A stretch of DNA of 64,000 nucleotides from Novosphingopyxis baekryungensis DSM 16222. GTDB lineage: Bacteria > Pseudomonadota > Alphaproteobacteria > Sphingomonadales > Sphingomonadaceae. A model generated the notes under the pieces. It ran no database searches. It was not told the DNA's origin and saw nothing but the letters and a program-made list of their open reading frames with translations. The stretch spans positions 39,233 through 103,232 of the forward strand of contig NZ_ATUR01000010.1 in the NCBI RefSeq assembly GCF_000420305.1. The letters are read 5' to 3'. A program made the position numbers and the translations under genes. Position 1 is the first letter of the stretch. Each line of letters starts with the position of its first letter. Positions 1 to 9,768 of the stretch are shown piece by piece.

Positions 1-2371
1 AGGTGACATAGACGTCCGGCAGGAAGTGCATCTCGATCTTGATGACGCCGTCGCCCTTGCACGCCTCGCACCGGCCGCCCTTGACGTTGAAGCTGAAACG
101 GCCCGGCTGATAGCCGCGCGCCTTGCTCTCCGGCAGACCGGCAAACCAGTCGCGGATCGTGGTGAACGCGCCGGTATAGGTGGCCGGGTTGGACCGCGGG
201 GTGCGGCCGATGGGGGACTGATCGATGTCGATCACCTTGTCCAGATGCTGCAGGCCGGTGACCTTTTTGTGCGGGCCCGCGATCACGCGCGCGCCGTTCA
301 GCGTGCGGGCGGCGGCGGCATAGAGCGTGTCGATCGTGAAGCTGGATTTGCCCGATCCGGAGACGCCGGTGATGCAGGTGAAGGTGCCCAGCGGGATCGA
401 CGCGGTGACGTCCTTCAGATTATTGGCGGTGGCGCCGGACAGGGTGAGCTTCTTGCCATTGCCCTTGCGGCGCTTGTCCGGCACGGCGATCTCGCGCCGC
501 CCGGTGAGATAATCGGCGGTGAGGCTGCCCTCGGTGTTGAGGATATCGTCCAGCGTGCCCTTGGCCACCACCGCGCCGCCATGCACGCCCGCGCCAGGGC
601 CCATATCGACGACATAATCGGCGGTGCGGATCGCGTCCTCGTCATGCTCCACCACGATCACGGTATTGCCCAGATCGCGCAGACGTTTCAGCGTCTCCAG
701 CAGCCGGTCATTGTCCCGCTGATGCAGGCCGATCGAGGGCTCGTCGAGCACATAGAGTACGCCGGACAGGCCGCTGCCGATCTGGCTGGCGAGGCGGATG
801 CGCTGGCTCTCGCCGCCGGACAGGGTGCCGCTGGTGCGGTCCAGATTGAGATAGTCCAGCCCGACATTGTTGAGGAAGCCCAGCCGCTCGACAATCTCCT
901 TGAGAATGGCCTTGGCGATCTGGCTTTGCTGCGCGGTAAGGTGTTGATCGAGCGAGGAAAACCATGTCAGCGCGTCGACCACGCTGCGGCGGGTGGAGAT
1001 GCTGATATCCTCGCCCGCAATCTTCACCGCCAGCGGTTCGGGCCGCAGCCGCGCGCCGTGGCAGGTCTCGCAGGGCTGCGCGGTCTGGAACTTGCTCAGC
1101 TCCTCGCGCATCCATGTGCTTTCGGTCTGCAGCAGGCGGCGGTTGAGGTTGCCGATCACGCCCTCGAACGGCTTGTCCACGCTGTAATTCTTGCGCCCGT
1201 CCTTGAAGGTAAGCTTGACCTTCTTGCCCTTGGTGCCGTGCAGGATCACCTGCCGCGCTTCCTCCGGCATATCCTGCCAGGGCGTCTCCAGATCGAAGTC
1301 ATAGGCTTTGGCCAGGCTGCCGAGCACCTGCATATAATAGGGGCTGGGCGGGTTCGATTTGGCCCAGGGCACGACCGCGCCCTTTTTCAGCGTGAGCAGT
1401 TCGTTCGGCACCACCAGCTGTTCGTCGAACTCCTGCCGCTCGCCCAGCCCGTCGCAGGCGGGGCAGGCGCCCTGGGGGGCGTTGAAACTGAACAGCCGCG
1501 GCTCGATCTCCGGGATAGTAAAACCGCTGACGGGGCAGGCGAATTTCTCGGAAAAGACGATGCGGTTGTCCGGAATGCCGGTGCCCTTCATCGCGCCGCT
1601 GGACGCGGCCTCATCCCCGCGCCCCGGCACCACGCCATCGGCCAGATCGACATAGGCCAGGCCATCGGCCAGCCGCAGCGCGGTCTCGAAACTGTCGGCC
1701 AGCCGCGTTTCCTGCCCGCCTTCTTCCTCGGTCGGGCGGACCACCAGCCGGTCGACCACCACTTCGATGTCATGCTTATATTTCTTGTCGAGCTTGGGCG
1801 CGTCCTCGATATCGTAAAATTCGCCGTTCACGCGCACGCGGGTGAAGCCGGCCTTGCGCCATTCCAGCATTTCCTTGCGATATTCACCCTTGCGCCCGCG
1901 CACTACGGGGGCGAGCAGATAATAGCGCGTGCCCTCCGGAAGGGCGATGACGCGGTCGACCATCTGGCTGACCGTCTGTGCGGTGATCGGCTTGCCGGTC
2001 GCCGGGCTGTAGGGAACGCCCACGCGCGCCCAGAGCAGGCGCATATAATCGTAGATCTCGGTCACCGTGGCGACGGTGGAGCGCGGGTTCTTGCTGGTGG
2101 TCTTCTGCTCGATGGAGATGGCGGGAGACAGGCCCTCGATATGCTCCACATCGGGCTTCTGCATCATCTCCAGAAACTGGCGCGCATAGGCGGACAGGCT
2201 CTCGACATAACGCCGCTGCCCCTCGGCATAGATGGTATCGAACGCCAGGCTGGACTTGCCCGAGCCGGACAGGCCGGTGATGACGATCAGCTTGTCGCGC
2301 GGCAGATCGACGTCGACGCCCTTGAGATTATGCTCGCGCGCGCCGCGGACGGAAATATGGGTAAGGCTCAT
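1..2371 (-). CDS. uvrA: UvrABC system protein A, 3' end outside window
   Basis: DNA-damage recognition ATPase of nucleotide excision repair; acts as a dimer and loads UvrB on lesions. About 790 residues are visible of a family usually near 950, so the C-terminus lies beyond base 1. The N-terminus starts [20 protein letters not shown] and carries the first Walker A (GLSGSGKSS). The second ATPase Walker A (GVSGSGKSS) is read near 330-365. CPAC and CEAC zinc-finger cysteine pairs are read near 1450 and 60. The ATG at 2371-2369 is chosen because the conserved family start follows immediately. A GTTC-N7-GTTC LexA box lies 10 bp upstream, so SOS control is likely. Transcribed away from the DUF4126 gene. 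Confidence 0.97.
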   Translation of the reverse strand, partial: MSLTHISVRGAREHNLKGVDVDLPRDKLIVITGLSGSGKSSLAFDTIYAEGQRRYVESLSAYARQFLEMMQKPDVEHIEGLSPAISIEQKTTSKNPRSTVATVTEIYDYMRLLWARVGVPYSPATGKPITAQTVSQMVDRVIALPEGTRYYLLAPVVRGRKGEYRKEMLEWRKAGFTRVRVNGEFYDIEDAPKLDKKYKHDIEVVVDRLVVRPTEEEGGQETRLADSFETALRLADGLAYVDLADGVVPGRGDEAASSGAMKGTGIPDNRIVFSEKFACPVSGFTIPEIEPRLFSFNAPQGACPACDGLGERQEFDEQLVVPNELLTLKKGAVVPWAKSNPPSPYYMQVLGSLAKAYDFDLETPWQDMPEEARQVILHGTKGKKVKLTFKDGRKNYSVDKPFEGVIGNLNRRLLQTESTWMREELSKFQTAQPCETCHGARLRPEPLAVKIAGEDISISTRRSVVDALTWFSSLDQHLTAQQSQIAKAILKEIVERLGFLNNVGLDYLNLDRTSGTLSGGESQRIRLASQIGSGLSGVLYVLDEPSIGLHQRDNDRLLETLKRLRDLGNTVIVVEHDEDAIRTADYVVDMGPGAGVHGGAVVAKGTLDDILNTEGSLTADYLTGRREIAVPDKRRKGNGKKLTLSGATANNLKDVTASIPLGTFTCITGVSGSGKSSFTIDTLYAAAARTLNGARVIAGPHKKVTGLQHLDKVIDIDQSPIGRTPRSNPATYTGAFTTIRDWFAGLPESKARGYQPGRFSFNVKGGRCEACKGDGVIKIEMHFLPDVYVT

Positions 2372-2381
2372 GGCTGGCGTT

Positions 2382-2396
2382 GTTCCGCAAATGTTC
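2382..2396. promoter_or_regulatory. LexA (SOS) box upstream of uvrA
   Basis: The plus strand reads GTTC, seven bases, GTTC. This is the direct-repeat operator established for alphaproteobacterial LexA. It lies 10 bp before the uvrA ATG. On the minus strand a TTGACC hexamer sits just upstream (about 2408-2413), so the box would fall between -35 and -10 of a near-leaderless uvrA promoter. The operator match is seen directly; the promoter assignment is inference. Confidence 0.75.
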
Positions 2397-2530
2397 TGGT
2401 GGGTCAAGTCGGGCTATGGGATACTATGGGAAGGGCGCCCCACAGGATGGCCTCCATATGGTATCATGGCGGCGCGATGCCAGAGGAACCCGTGGATGGC
2501 CGATCGGTTGCCTGTGATCGTGCGCTGCGC

Positions 2531-2568
2531 AGCCTAACAGCCTAACAGCCTAACAGCCTAACAGCCTA
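2531..2568. repeat. 8-bp tandem repeat AGCCTAAC, 4.75 copies
   Basis: Four perfect AGCCTAAC units (2531-2562) followed by AGCCTA. The last partial unit contains the TAG stop codon of the DUF4126 gene (minus strand), so the array forms its immediate 3' untranslated region. A change in copy number would not alter that reading frame. Confidence 0.95.
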
Positions 2569-3201
2569 TCGGCCTTCGGGCGGGCGTGGTGGCCGAGCGC
2601 TATGAGGCACCTCGATCGGGGGTGGCGGCAGAACGCGCCGCAGCCACTGCTTGCCTTTCCACAGGAGCCAGATGGTCAGCCCCAGCAGAGCGATCGCAAT
2701 CACCGCGGCCACCACCGGATTGGCGAACATCAGCAGCAGGAGGCCGCCCGCCGCGATATCCTCCCCCGTCGATACGGCGATATTGCTGACCGGTTCGGGG
2801 CTGACATTCACCGCCGCGCGGGTGGTGGCCTTGGTGGCGTGCCCGGCAAAAGCCGCGCCGCCGCCGACGAGAAAGGCGACGATTTGCCAGGCAGGGTCGC
2901 CCGCGTCGATCACCGCCATGGCGAGCAGCGCGCCGCCCAGCGGGCGGATGACGGTGTGGATGCTGTCCCACAGGCTATCGACCAGGGCCACCTTGTCCGC
3001 AAAAAACTCCGCCAACGTGCCCAAAGCGGCGATGCCGATGACCCATGGGTTGGCAAAGGCGGTGAGGAATTCCAGATGCTCGGGCAGGGCAATCCACCCT
3101 GTGCGCATGGCGATGCCCGTGGCCAGCACGGTCAGATAGAGCCGCCAGCCGGACAACAGGCTGACGCTGGCGGCCAGCCCCAGCAATTCGACGATACCCA
3201 T
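2566..3201 (-). CDS. DUF4126 family membrane protein
   Basis: 211-residue protein of unknown function matching DUF4126. It opens with a hydrophobic N-terminus (MGIVELLGLAASVSLLSGWR), contains the family-like stretch FFADKVALVDSLWDSIHT near residue 70, a glycine-rich membrane segment around 95-120 and two further hydrophobic helices around 150-180. It ends in a basic, proline-rich cytoplasmic tail (VLPPPPIEVPHSARPPRPPEGR region). Probably an inner-membrane protein. Divergent from the lipoprotein gene at 3322. The stop codon lies in an 8-bp tandem repeat. Family assignment is from recognition of the sequence pattern; no function is inferred. Confidence 0.85.
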   Translation of the reverse strand: MGIVELLGLAASVSLLSGWRLYLTVLATGIAMRTGWIALPEHLEFLTAFANPWVIGIAALGTLAEFFADKVALVDSLWDSIHTVIRPLGGALLAMAVIDAGDPAWQIVAFLVGGGAAFAGHATKATTRAAVNVSPEPVSNIAVSTGEDIAAGGLLLLMFANPVVAAVIAIALLGLTIWLLWKGKQWLRRVLPPPPIEVPHSARPPRPPEGR

Positions 3202-3321
3202 GGGCTGTTCTCCCGCTGCCAGGCAAAGGACCTAGCCGATCATGATGGCTTTGGCGATGCGAATGGCGCTATTGTCTCGTTCGGCCCGGTCCACCGGGCG
3301 CATGTCCGGGAGATACTATCG

Positions 3322-3837
3322 ATGCACAAGCCTGTCGTCACGATCATGGCATTCGCGCTGCTTGCCGGATGCGGAGAAGCGGCGCGGGAGGATGGGCTGG
3401 GCGGAGCGGCGGCGGATGCGCCCATGGCCGACGGGTCGGCAGCGGCGGATGGCACAGACGCGATCGAGATCGTGCCCGGCTCTCCTTCGCCTATCGACGA
3501 TGCGCCGCCGGAAGCCGATGAGCCCGCACCGCAGGCCGAACCGGTGATATCGGAGCCGTTTCGCGGCCGCTGGGCGAAGACGCTGGACGAATGCCGAACG
3601 GAGCCGGCCGGTGCGCGCATCATCATCGGCGCATCGGAGGTGCAATTTGCAAAGGTTACGGGCGATCCGCTGGTGGTCACGCAGCTTGGGGACCGATCGA
3701 TCTCCGTCCATTTGCGGCTGGTGGCGCCCAAGATGATCGCCGAACGCACCGACCGCCTGACGATCGATCCGGACGGCAATTCGCTGCTATATCTTAAAGG
3801 AGACGTTCCCACCGAGCTAAAGCGCTGCCCCGCCTGA
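3322..3837 (+). CDS. Small lipoprotein of unknown function
   Basis: 171 residues from the ATG at 3322. A short signal peptide ends in a lipobox, LLAGC (Cys 17), so the mature protein should be lipid-anchored. Residues about 20-80 are an acidic, Ala/Pro-rich low-complexity linker. The C-terminal ~90 residues form a compact domain beginning FRGRWAKTLDECRTEP with two more cysteines (one in ECR, one in KRCPA) that could form a disulfide. Upstream in-frame codons exist but do not encode the signal peptide start, so 3322 is preferred. No named family recognised. Convergent with the SleB-type hydrolase gene; a short GC hairpin (3839-3857, no T-run) lies between them. Confidence 0.8.
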   Translation: MHKPVVTIMAFALLAGCGEAAREDGLGGAAADAPMADGSAAADGTDAIEIVPGSPSPIDDAPPEADEPAPQAEPVISEPFRGRWAKTLDECRTEPAGARIIIGASEVQFAKVTGDPLVVTQLGDRSISVHLRLVAPKMIAERTDRLTIDPDGNSLLYLKGDVPTELKRCPA

Positions 3838-3873
3838 CGCGCCGGATTTGTCGGCGCGGCACGCCCCGTTCGT

Positions 3874-5046
3874 TCAGCGCGCTGGACGCATGGCAGGGTC
3901 TTTCCAGCTGCCGCTGTTCTGATATTCCTTTTTCACCCGGCTGTCCGGCAGGTTGCTGGCCGCAAAGGCCTGCTCGCCGCCCCGCGCCTTGGCCGCGCTG
4001 GAATAGTCCGGCTTGGCATAGCTGGTGACGGGAGCCACCGGATTGCCAGCCGAAGGCGCGGCCGCTTGCGCCGCGGCTAGGCTGCGATTCTGCCGCTCGG
4101 CCTGCGCCTTGGCGGCGGCATAGTCACGCTCATAGGCGCGCTGCAGCTCGATCGGGTCGGGCAGCTCGCTCGCCGGGGTGGGGCGTGGCAGGCGGGCTTT
4201 CGGGCCGGGTAGCGGCTCGCCGCCGGCATAGGCCCGCTGGAAGGCGGGCGCGGTGCCGGCCTGGCCACGGAACCGATAGAAACGGTGCGCGCCGATGGTG
4301 CCGATGAAATGCAGGCTGGGCGCCCAATAAGGGTGCACTTCGGTGGTGTGATAATGGGTGGCGAGGCCAGCGGGCGCGTAAACCGATCCGTTCAGCGCCC
4401 TGGTGGCCACATCATGCGCCCGGTTCCAGTATAGCGGCTGACGGCCACGCGCCATCGATCCATCGCAGCTATAGCTGAACTGGCATCCGCTCCACCGCTC
4501 GGACCCCTGATAGACTACGCCGCAGACATTGTTTGGATAGCTGGGGTGGCGCACGCGGTTCAGGATCACCTGCGCCACGGCTTCCTGCCCGACGTCCGGC
4601 TCCAGCGCGGCTTCATAATAGATCGCGTCGGTCAGGCATTGCAGGGCGCGGCTATAGTCGCTGGTGCCGGCCTTGACGAAAAATGGTTTCGCCGCGCCGG
4701 CGGGCAGAACGGGAAGCTCGCTTGCGCCATCTTCGCTCGGCAGGCCCTGGCCATGCGCGGCGGGCTCCTGCCATGCATCGGCGGCGGGCAGGCTGCGCTG
4801 ATCCATGAAGTAAAAGGCCGATCCGGGGAAATTGCTCGCCGCAATCTCGGCATCGCCAAGGCCGCTGTTTGCCGCATCCACCAGCGCGTCATTATCTGCC
4901 GTCATCTGCGCGAAACCGGGCACGAACGCGAGCATCGAAAATGCGATCAGAACGATGATCAGTTCCGTCGGCCCGACAAAATGCGGACGCAGCGCACGCG
5001 GCGTCAGCGAGCTCAATACATTGCGCAACCGAATCGATTTCATCAT
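3874..5046 (-). CDS. Cell wall hydrolase (SleB / Hydrolase_2 family)
   Basis: 390-residue peptidoglycan hydrolase. A single N-terminal membrane segment (about residues 27-47, LIIVLIAFSMLAFVPGF) anchors it with the bulk in the periplasm. The Hydrolase_2 domain is around residues 130-250 and carries the family signature CLTDAIYYEAALEP, then QVILNRVRHPSYPNNVCGVV and CQFSYSCDG, with the presumed catalytic Glu in YYEA. The C-terminal ~110 residues are an Ala/Gln/Arg-rich extension without recognisable domain. Likely lytic transglycosylase or muramidase activity on cell wall. Divergent from the DUF2891 gene across a 299-bp gap. Confidence 0.9.
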   Translation of the reverse strand: MMKSIRLRNVLSSLTPRALRPHFVGPTELIIVLIAFSMLAFVPGFAQMTADNDALVDAANSGLGDAEIAASNFPGSAFYFMDQRSLPAADAWQEPAAHGQGLPSEDGASELPVLPAGAAKPFFVKAGTSDYSRALQCLTDAIYYEAALEPDVGQEAVAQVILNRVRHPSYPNNVCGVVYQGSERWSGCQFSYSCDGSMARGRQPLYWNRAHDVATRALNGSVYAPAGLATHYHTTEVHPYWAPSLHFIGTIGAHRFYRFRGQAGTAPAFQRAYAGGEPLPGPKARLPRPTPASELPDPIELQRAYERDYAAAKAQAERQNRSLAAAQAAAPSAGNPVAPVTSYAKPDYSSAAKARGGEQAFAASNLPDSRVKKEYQNSGSWKDPAMRPAR

Positions 5047-5345
5047 AGTTCCAAAAAGCCAACGCCCCTGAATGACAGGATTTTTCGCACAATCACCGGG
5101 TGTTATACGCCCTGTATCACAGCGGGACGCGGCAGGCCCAGAGACTTAATTTTGCGCGGCGGTGCATCCAAAACGACAAGGTCATCATTCCAGCCTGTAG
5201 TGATGACCGGCCCGCGCCACTCCTTTCGTTGCGATTGATGGTGCGGCAGGTGGGGCGGCGCATATGGCAACGGAGCGCTTCAAACTCGCGAGCAGGCGCG
5301 CTAAGGAAGGCGTGCTGAGCATCTTGGCGGGTCGAATGGAAAGAT
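5047..5345. other. Intergenic region between divergent genes
   Basis: 299 bp between the start codons of the SleB-type hydrolase (minus) and the DUF2891 lipoprotein (plus). Short open frames on both strands look like chance. It must hold promoters for both genes, but I see no convincing -35/-10 pair or known operator. Confidence 0.5.
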
Positions 5346-6641
5346 ATGAGAATGACGTGGAAGTTATGGGTTGCAGCGCCGCTGATATTGTCGATCGCCG
5401 CGTGCGATTTCAATGCGCAGAACGATCAGCCTGATCCGGCCGCCGACACGCCTAGCTCGGTGCCCACCCCGTCGGAGGAGAATGCGGTGACGTCTGGCGA
5501 AGCGGACGATCAGGCCCAACGCTTTGCCCGGCTGGCACTGGCCTGCGTGAACAAGCAATATCCCAACAAGATCAGCCATGTGCTGAGCGGCCCGGACGAT
5601 GTGCAATCGCCGCAGCAGCTGCACCCGGCCTTTTATGGCTGTTTCGACTGGCATAGCTCGGTGCACGGACACTGGATGCTTGCGCGGCTCTGGGGGCAGG
5701 ACAAGCTCGGCACGTTGAGCGAGGAGGCGCGCACGGCGCTGGTGCGCAATCTGAGCGCTGAGAATATCGCGGCCGAGGCCAAATATCTGATGGGCGCGGA
5801 CCGGGGCAGTTTCGAGCGGCCCTATGGCATGGCCTGGTTCCTGCAGCTGATCGCCGAGCTGGAAGAGATCGCGGCGCGCGGTGGGCCGAAGGGCGAGACG
5901 GCTGCGGCGCTGGTGCAGAATCTGAAGCCACTGGAATCGGTGGTGCTCAACAAGCTGAAGGACTGGATTCCCAAGCTGGTCTATCCGATCCGCGAGGGCA
6001 CGCATAACCAGACCGCTTTCGCCTTCGGCCTGATGCTGGACTATGCTCGTGAGCATGGCGATCAGGGCCTGTCAAAGATGGTGAGCGAAAAGGCACGCGA
6101 ATTTTATGGCGAGGACCAGAATTGTCCGATCGGCTATGAACCGTCGGGCGAGGATTTCCTGTCTCCCTGTCTGATGGAAGCGGATCTGATGCGGCGCGTG
6201 CTGCCGCGCGACGAATATCGCGTCTGGCTGACCGGCTTCCTGCCGGGCCTGCCCACCGACGGATCGACCGACTGGCTGGCCGTGGGCGAAGTGCGCGACC
6301 CCACCGACGGCAAGCTGGTGCATCTGGACGGGCTGAACCTGTCGCGCGCCTGGGCGCTGCGCGGCATGGCCAGCGGTCTGGCCGAAAACGACACGCGCCG
6401 CGCATCGCTGCTCGCCACGGCGGACAAGCATGCCGCTGCCGGGCTGGAAAAGGTCACCGGAGAAAATTATTCCGGCAGCCACTGGCTGGCCAGTTTCGCG
6501 ACTTACCTGACCACCAATCGCGGCATCCGCGGCGAACCGGCGGCAGAGGCCGAGTCAGGGCGCATCACGCCTGTCGACAAGTCTCCCGCTGCCGATCCCG
6601 GTGCCACGCCAAAGGCCAGGGACAGCGGCAAGGCACGCTAG
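5346..6641 (+). CDS. DUF2891 family lipoprotein
   Basis: 431 residues. The signal peptide ends in LSIAAC (Cys 20), a lipobox, followed by an acidic Pro/Ser-rich linker to about residue 60. The rest matches DUF2891: FARLALACVNKQYPNK, the family-typical LHPAFYGCFDWHSSVHGHW near residue 95, and GTHNQTAFAFGLMLDYA near 220. DUF2891 proteins resemble (alpha/alpha) barrel enzymes, but no substrate is known. The His/Trp-rich HSSVHGHW motif is a candidate active-site region. The C-terminus is low complexity. A second ATG two codons in does not change the call. Confidence 0.9.
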   Translation: MRMTWKLWVAAPLILSIAACDFNAQNDQPDPAADTPSSVPTPSEENAVTSGEADDQAQRFARLALACVNKQYPNKISHVLSGPDDVQSPQQLHPAFYGCFDWHSSVHGHWMLARLWGQDKLGTLSEEARTALVRNLSAENIAAEAKYLMGADRGSFERPYGMAWFLQLIAELEEIAARGGPKGETAAALVQNLKPLESVVLNKLKDWIPKLVYPIREGTHNQTAFAFGLMLDYAREHGDQGLSKMVSEKAREFYGEDQNCPIGYEPSGEDFLSPCLMEADLMRRVLPRDEYRVWLTGFLPGLPTDGSTDWLAVGEVRDPTDGKLVHLDGLNLSRAWALRGMASGLAENDTRRASLLATADKHAAAGLEKVTGENYSGSHWLASFATYLTTNRGIRGEPAAEAESGRITPVDKSPAADPGATPKARDSGKAR

Positions 6642-6867
6642 ATCGCAGGCACGCTGGCGTCGGTTGTCGGCGCCCTGAGTGTTTGCATCGTCTTCCAGCC
6701 ACATGATGGCGGGGTTCTACGGGCGGTGGGGCAAAATCCCGCTTCATCGCCGCACTGCTTCTGTGTGATGAAGAAAAGCTATCGGCCTGGATGCTTCACG
6801 CATGCGCGCCAATATTGTAGGGCATGGCGGAAACCGGCGCTGTTGCCGGTATCGAAGGATGAGAGAC

Positions 6868-8241
6868 ATGGCGACCGATTGGACCCCGCAGAGCTGGCGC
6901 GCGCATGAAGGCATTCAGATGCCCGATTATCGCGATGGAGCCGCGTTGCAGGCGGTGGAGCAGTCGCTCGGCAGCTATCCGCCGCTGGTGTTCTCCGGCG
7001 AGATCGATGCGCTGAAGTCCGAACTGGCCAAGGTGCAGGCGGGGCAGGGCTTCCTCCTGCAGGGCGGGGACTGCGCCGAGAGCTTCGCCGAATTTCATCC
7101 GGACAATATCCGCGACAGCTTTCGCGTCATCCTGCAGATGGCGGTGGTGCTGACCTATGCCAGCAAGCTTCCGGTGGTGAAGGTGGGCCGCATGGCGGGG
7201 CAGTTCGCCAAGCCGCGTTCCGCACCGACCGAAGTGCAGGGCGCAGAAGAACTGCCCAGCTATCGCGGCGATATCATCAACGACATCAATTTCGAGGCCG
7301 GCGCGCGTGAGCCCGATCCGCAGCGCATGCTGAGCGCCTACAGCCAGGCCGCCGCCACGCTCAATCTGCTGCGCGCCTTTGCCGGCGGTGGCTTCGCCAA
7401 TCTCGGCAAGGTCCATCAATGGACGCTGGATTTCATGGGGCAGGGCAAATGGGCCAAGGCCTATGAAGACATGGCCGACCGGATCGACGAGGCGCTGGCG
7501 TTCATGGCTGCTTGCGGGATCGACCCGGAGCGCCTGCCGCAGCTGCAGTCGACCCCCTTCTACACCAGCCATGAGGCGCTGCTGCTGCCCTATGAGCAGG
7601 CGCTGACGCGGCCCGGCCCGACCGGCCAGCAATATTACAACACCAGCGCGCATTTCCTGTGGATCGGCGATCGCACGCGGTTCGAAGGCTCGGCGCATGT
7701 CGAGTTCATGCGCGGGCTGGCCAATCCCATTGGCATGAAATGCGGCCCAAGCCTGGAGCCGGATGCGCTGATCCGCCTGCTCGACGTGATGAACCCGGAG
7801 CGTGAAGCGGGACGGATCACGCTGATCAGCCGCTTCGGCCATGACAAGGTGACCGCCGGGCTGGCACCGCTGGTGCGCGCGGTGGAGCGGGAAGGGCACA
7901 AGGTCATCTGGTCCTGCGATCCGATGCACGGCAATGTGGTGAAAAGCCCGAGCGGCCTGAAGACCCGCCCGTTCGAGCGCATTCTGGGCGAAGTGCGCGG
8001 ATTTTTCGATGTGCACCGTGCCGAAGGCACCCATGCCGGCGGCATCCATATCGAAATGACCGGCCAGAACGTGACCGAATGCACCGGCGGCGCAGCCGAG
8101 GTGACCGATGACATGCTGGCCGACCGCTATCGCACGCATTGCGATCCCCGGCTTAACGCGTCGCAGTCGCTCGAACTGGCCTTCCTGCTGGCCGAGATGC
8201 TGAACGATGAAATGGCGGAGCGCCGCGCCGAGGCGGCCTGA
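6868..8241 (+). CDS. aroG: Class II 3-deoxy-7-phosphoheptulonate synthase
   Basis: 457-residue type II DAHP synthase: condenses phosphoenolpyruvate with erythrose 4-phosphate, the first step of the shikimate pathway. Recognised from [17 protein letters not shown] at the start, [51 protein letters not shown] and [18 protein letters not shown], all typical of the class. The metal and PEP ligands expected in these motifs (Cys, Arg, His, Glu, Asp) are present. The ATG at 6868 has AAGGA eight bases upstream; the in-frame ATGs at 6859 and 6802 are poorer. The symbol follows usage for class II enzymes in other bacteria. No operon partner is adjacent. Confidence 0.95.
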   Translation: MATDWTPQSWRAHEGIQMPDYRDGAALQAVEQSLGSYPPLVFSGEIDALKSELAKVQAGQGFLLQGGDCAESFAEFHPDNIRDSFRVILQMAVVLTYASKLPVVKVGRMAGQFAKPRSAPTEVQGAEELPSYRGDIINDINFEAGAREPDPQRMLSAYSQAAATLNLLRAFAGGGFANLGKVHQWTLDFMGQGKWAKAYEDMADRIDEALAFMAACGIDPERLPQLQSTPFYTSHEALLLPYEQALTRPGPTGQQYYNTSAHFLWIGDRTRFEGSAHVEFMRGLANPIGMKCGPSLEPDALIRLLDVMNPEREAGRITLISRFGHDKVTAGLAPLVRAVEREGHKVIWSCDPMHGNVVKSPSGLKTRPFERILGEVRGFFDVHRAEGTHAGGIHIEMTGQNVTECTGGAAEVTDDMLADRYRTHCDPRLNASQSLELAFLLAEMLNDEMAERRAEAA

Positions 8242-8413
8242 CCGTGATGCACGACGCTGCGGAACGCGGGGTCGGTGGAAAATACCGGTTGGACTGTTCG
8301 CGCAATTCCTGCTGATACGGGGCAGATCGCGACACTGTCTGGCTGGGCCAGTTGTAAGAGGACGCTATGTTCTGATGGTTGGTCAAGGGTCTGGATAAGG
8401 GGGCTGGGTTAGA

Positions 8414-9493
8414 ATGAACGAAGCGCAGCGCCTTCAGGCTTTGCATGCCACCGGTCTGCTGCAGAGCGGCAATGAGGAGCGGCTCGACCGTATTGCGCGT
8501 CTGGCCGCCTATGGCCTGAACGCCAAAGTGGCATTCGTATCCCTGCTGGACGGCGACACGCAGCATTTCAAGGCGCGCCACGGCACGGACCTGACCCAGA
8601 CTGCTCGCGGCATCGCCTTTTGCGATCATGCCATCCGCAACCCCGATGAGGTCCTGATCGTGCCGGACGCGCGGCTGGATCCGCGGTTCGCCGACAATCC
8701 GCTGGTGACGGGCGACATGCAGATCCGCTTCTACGCCGGACAGCCGCTAGTGACCCGCGATGGTCATGCGATCGGCACAGTCTGCGTGATCGACGATGCG
8801 CCGCGCGAGGGGCTGGGCGAACGGGAGCGCGCCGTGCTGGCCGATCTTGCCGAAACGGTGATGGTCGGCATTGCCCTGAGCCAGCAGATCGAAGACCTGT
8901 CGGTTGTGAATGCCGAGCTGAAGCACCGCATGGGCAATATGTATGCGCATATCGGATCTTTGGTGTCGCTGATCGGGCGCGATACGCCGGACAAGGACAC
9001 GCTGATCCACAAGCTGCAGGAGAAGATTGCCAGTTTCGGCAGGATGCAGCAGCTTCTTGCCGATCAGAACTGGAAAAGCGTGGGCATGACCGAACTGGTC
9101 GAAAATGTCCTGGCAAGCTATCGTTCCGATCGGCCAAGCCACCGCATCACGGTGCAGCAGGAGGCTGACTTCCTGCTTTCGCCGCGCGGCGCATTCGTCG
9201 TCACGCTCATGATCGGCGAGCTGGCGACCAACGCGGTCAAACATGGCGCGCTGAGCGTGGAGGTCGGCGAGATCGGTTTTGGATGGTCCACCGATGGCGA
9301 TGTGCTGCAGTTCGAATGGCGCGAGCAGTTCGATCGCGGTGACCGTCCGGTCAAGGAAGGGCGTGGCTTCGGCACCGATATCCTGAAGCGCATCGTGCCG
9401 ATGGACATGCGCGGCACGTCGGAGCTGAGCTTCGGCCGTGACGGCATGCAGTATCGCGTCAGCGCCCGCACCGATCGCATCACCGCCAGCTGA
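8414..9493 (+). CDS. GAF domain HWE-type sensor histidine kinase
   Basis: 359 residues. The GAF domain spans about residues 20-155 (YGLNAKVAFVSLLDGDTQHF, GIAFCDHAIRNPDE, GQPLVTRDGHAIGTVCVID). A kinase core of the HWE/HisKA_2 type follows: phospho-acceptor His 171 in ELKHRMGN, and the ATP-binding N-box GELATNAVKHGALS near residue 275. No transmembrane segment, so it is cytoplasmic and probably senses a small ligand or redox/light cue through GAF. No response regulator is adjacent. HWE kinases in this order often feed the general stress pathway, but nothing in the sequence shows that for this gene. Confidence 0.92.
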   Translation: MNEAQRLQALHATGLLQSGNEERLDRIARLAAYGLNAKVAFVSLLDGDTQHFKARHGTDLTQTARGIAFCDHAIRNPDEVLIVPDARLDPRFADNPLVTGDMQIRFYAGQPLVTRDGHAIGTVCVIDDAPREGLGERERAVLADLAETVMVGIALSQQIEDLSVVNAELKHRMGNMYAHIGSLVSLIGRDTPDKDTLIHKLQEKIASFGRMQQLLADQNWKSVGMTELVENVLASYRSDRPSHRITVQQEADFLLSPRGAFVVTLMIGELATNAVKHGALSVEVGEIGFGWSTDGDVLQFEWREQFDRGDRPVKEGRGFGTDILKRIVPMDMRGTSELSFGRDGMQYRVSARTDRITAS

Positions 9494-9768
9494 TCCGGCC
9501 GATCCAACTGATGGTTGCGATGGCCTTGAGCCGCTGGCTCACAACCGCCCGCTGCGCCGCCTTGTCCTGATCCAATTCCTCCGATTTCCGTGGCCAACCT
9601 TGGAAACGGTTGTTTTTCGCTACCAGTGCAAATTGGCAACAGCAGTGCAATTTTGCTGACTTCTGTGCGGGTTTGGCTTGTTTTGCGCAAATTTCACCGG
9701 TAGGTGCGACTGGCATACCCAACGCCTGAATAATCCAGGCGATGAAATAATCAGGAGAGAATGCCACC

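Noticed and set aside
26..2545. 839-codon open frame on the plus strand
   Set aside because: It lies antisense to uvrA, whose protein has all family motifs. Long antisense frames are common in GC-rich genes.
8265..8300. GGAAC followed by CGGTT, possible EcfG stress promoter for the GAF kinase
   Set aside because: The spacer is 20 bases and the -10 part is not CGTT, so it does not fit GGAAC-N16/17-CGTT.
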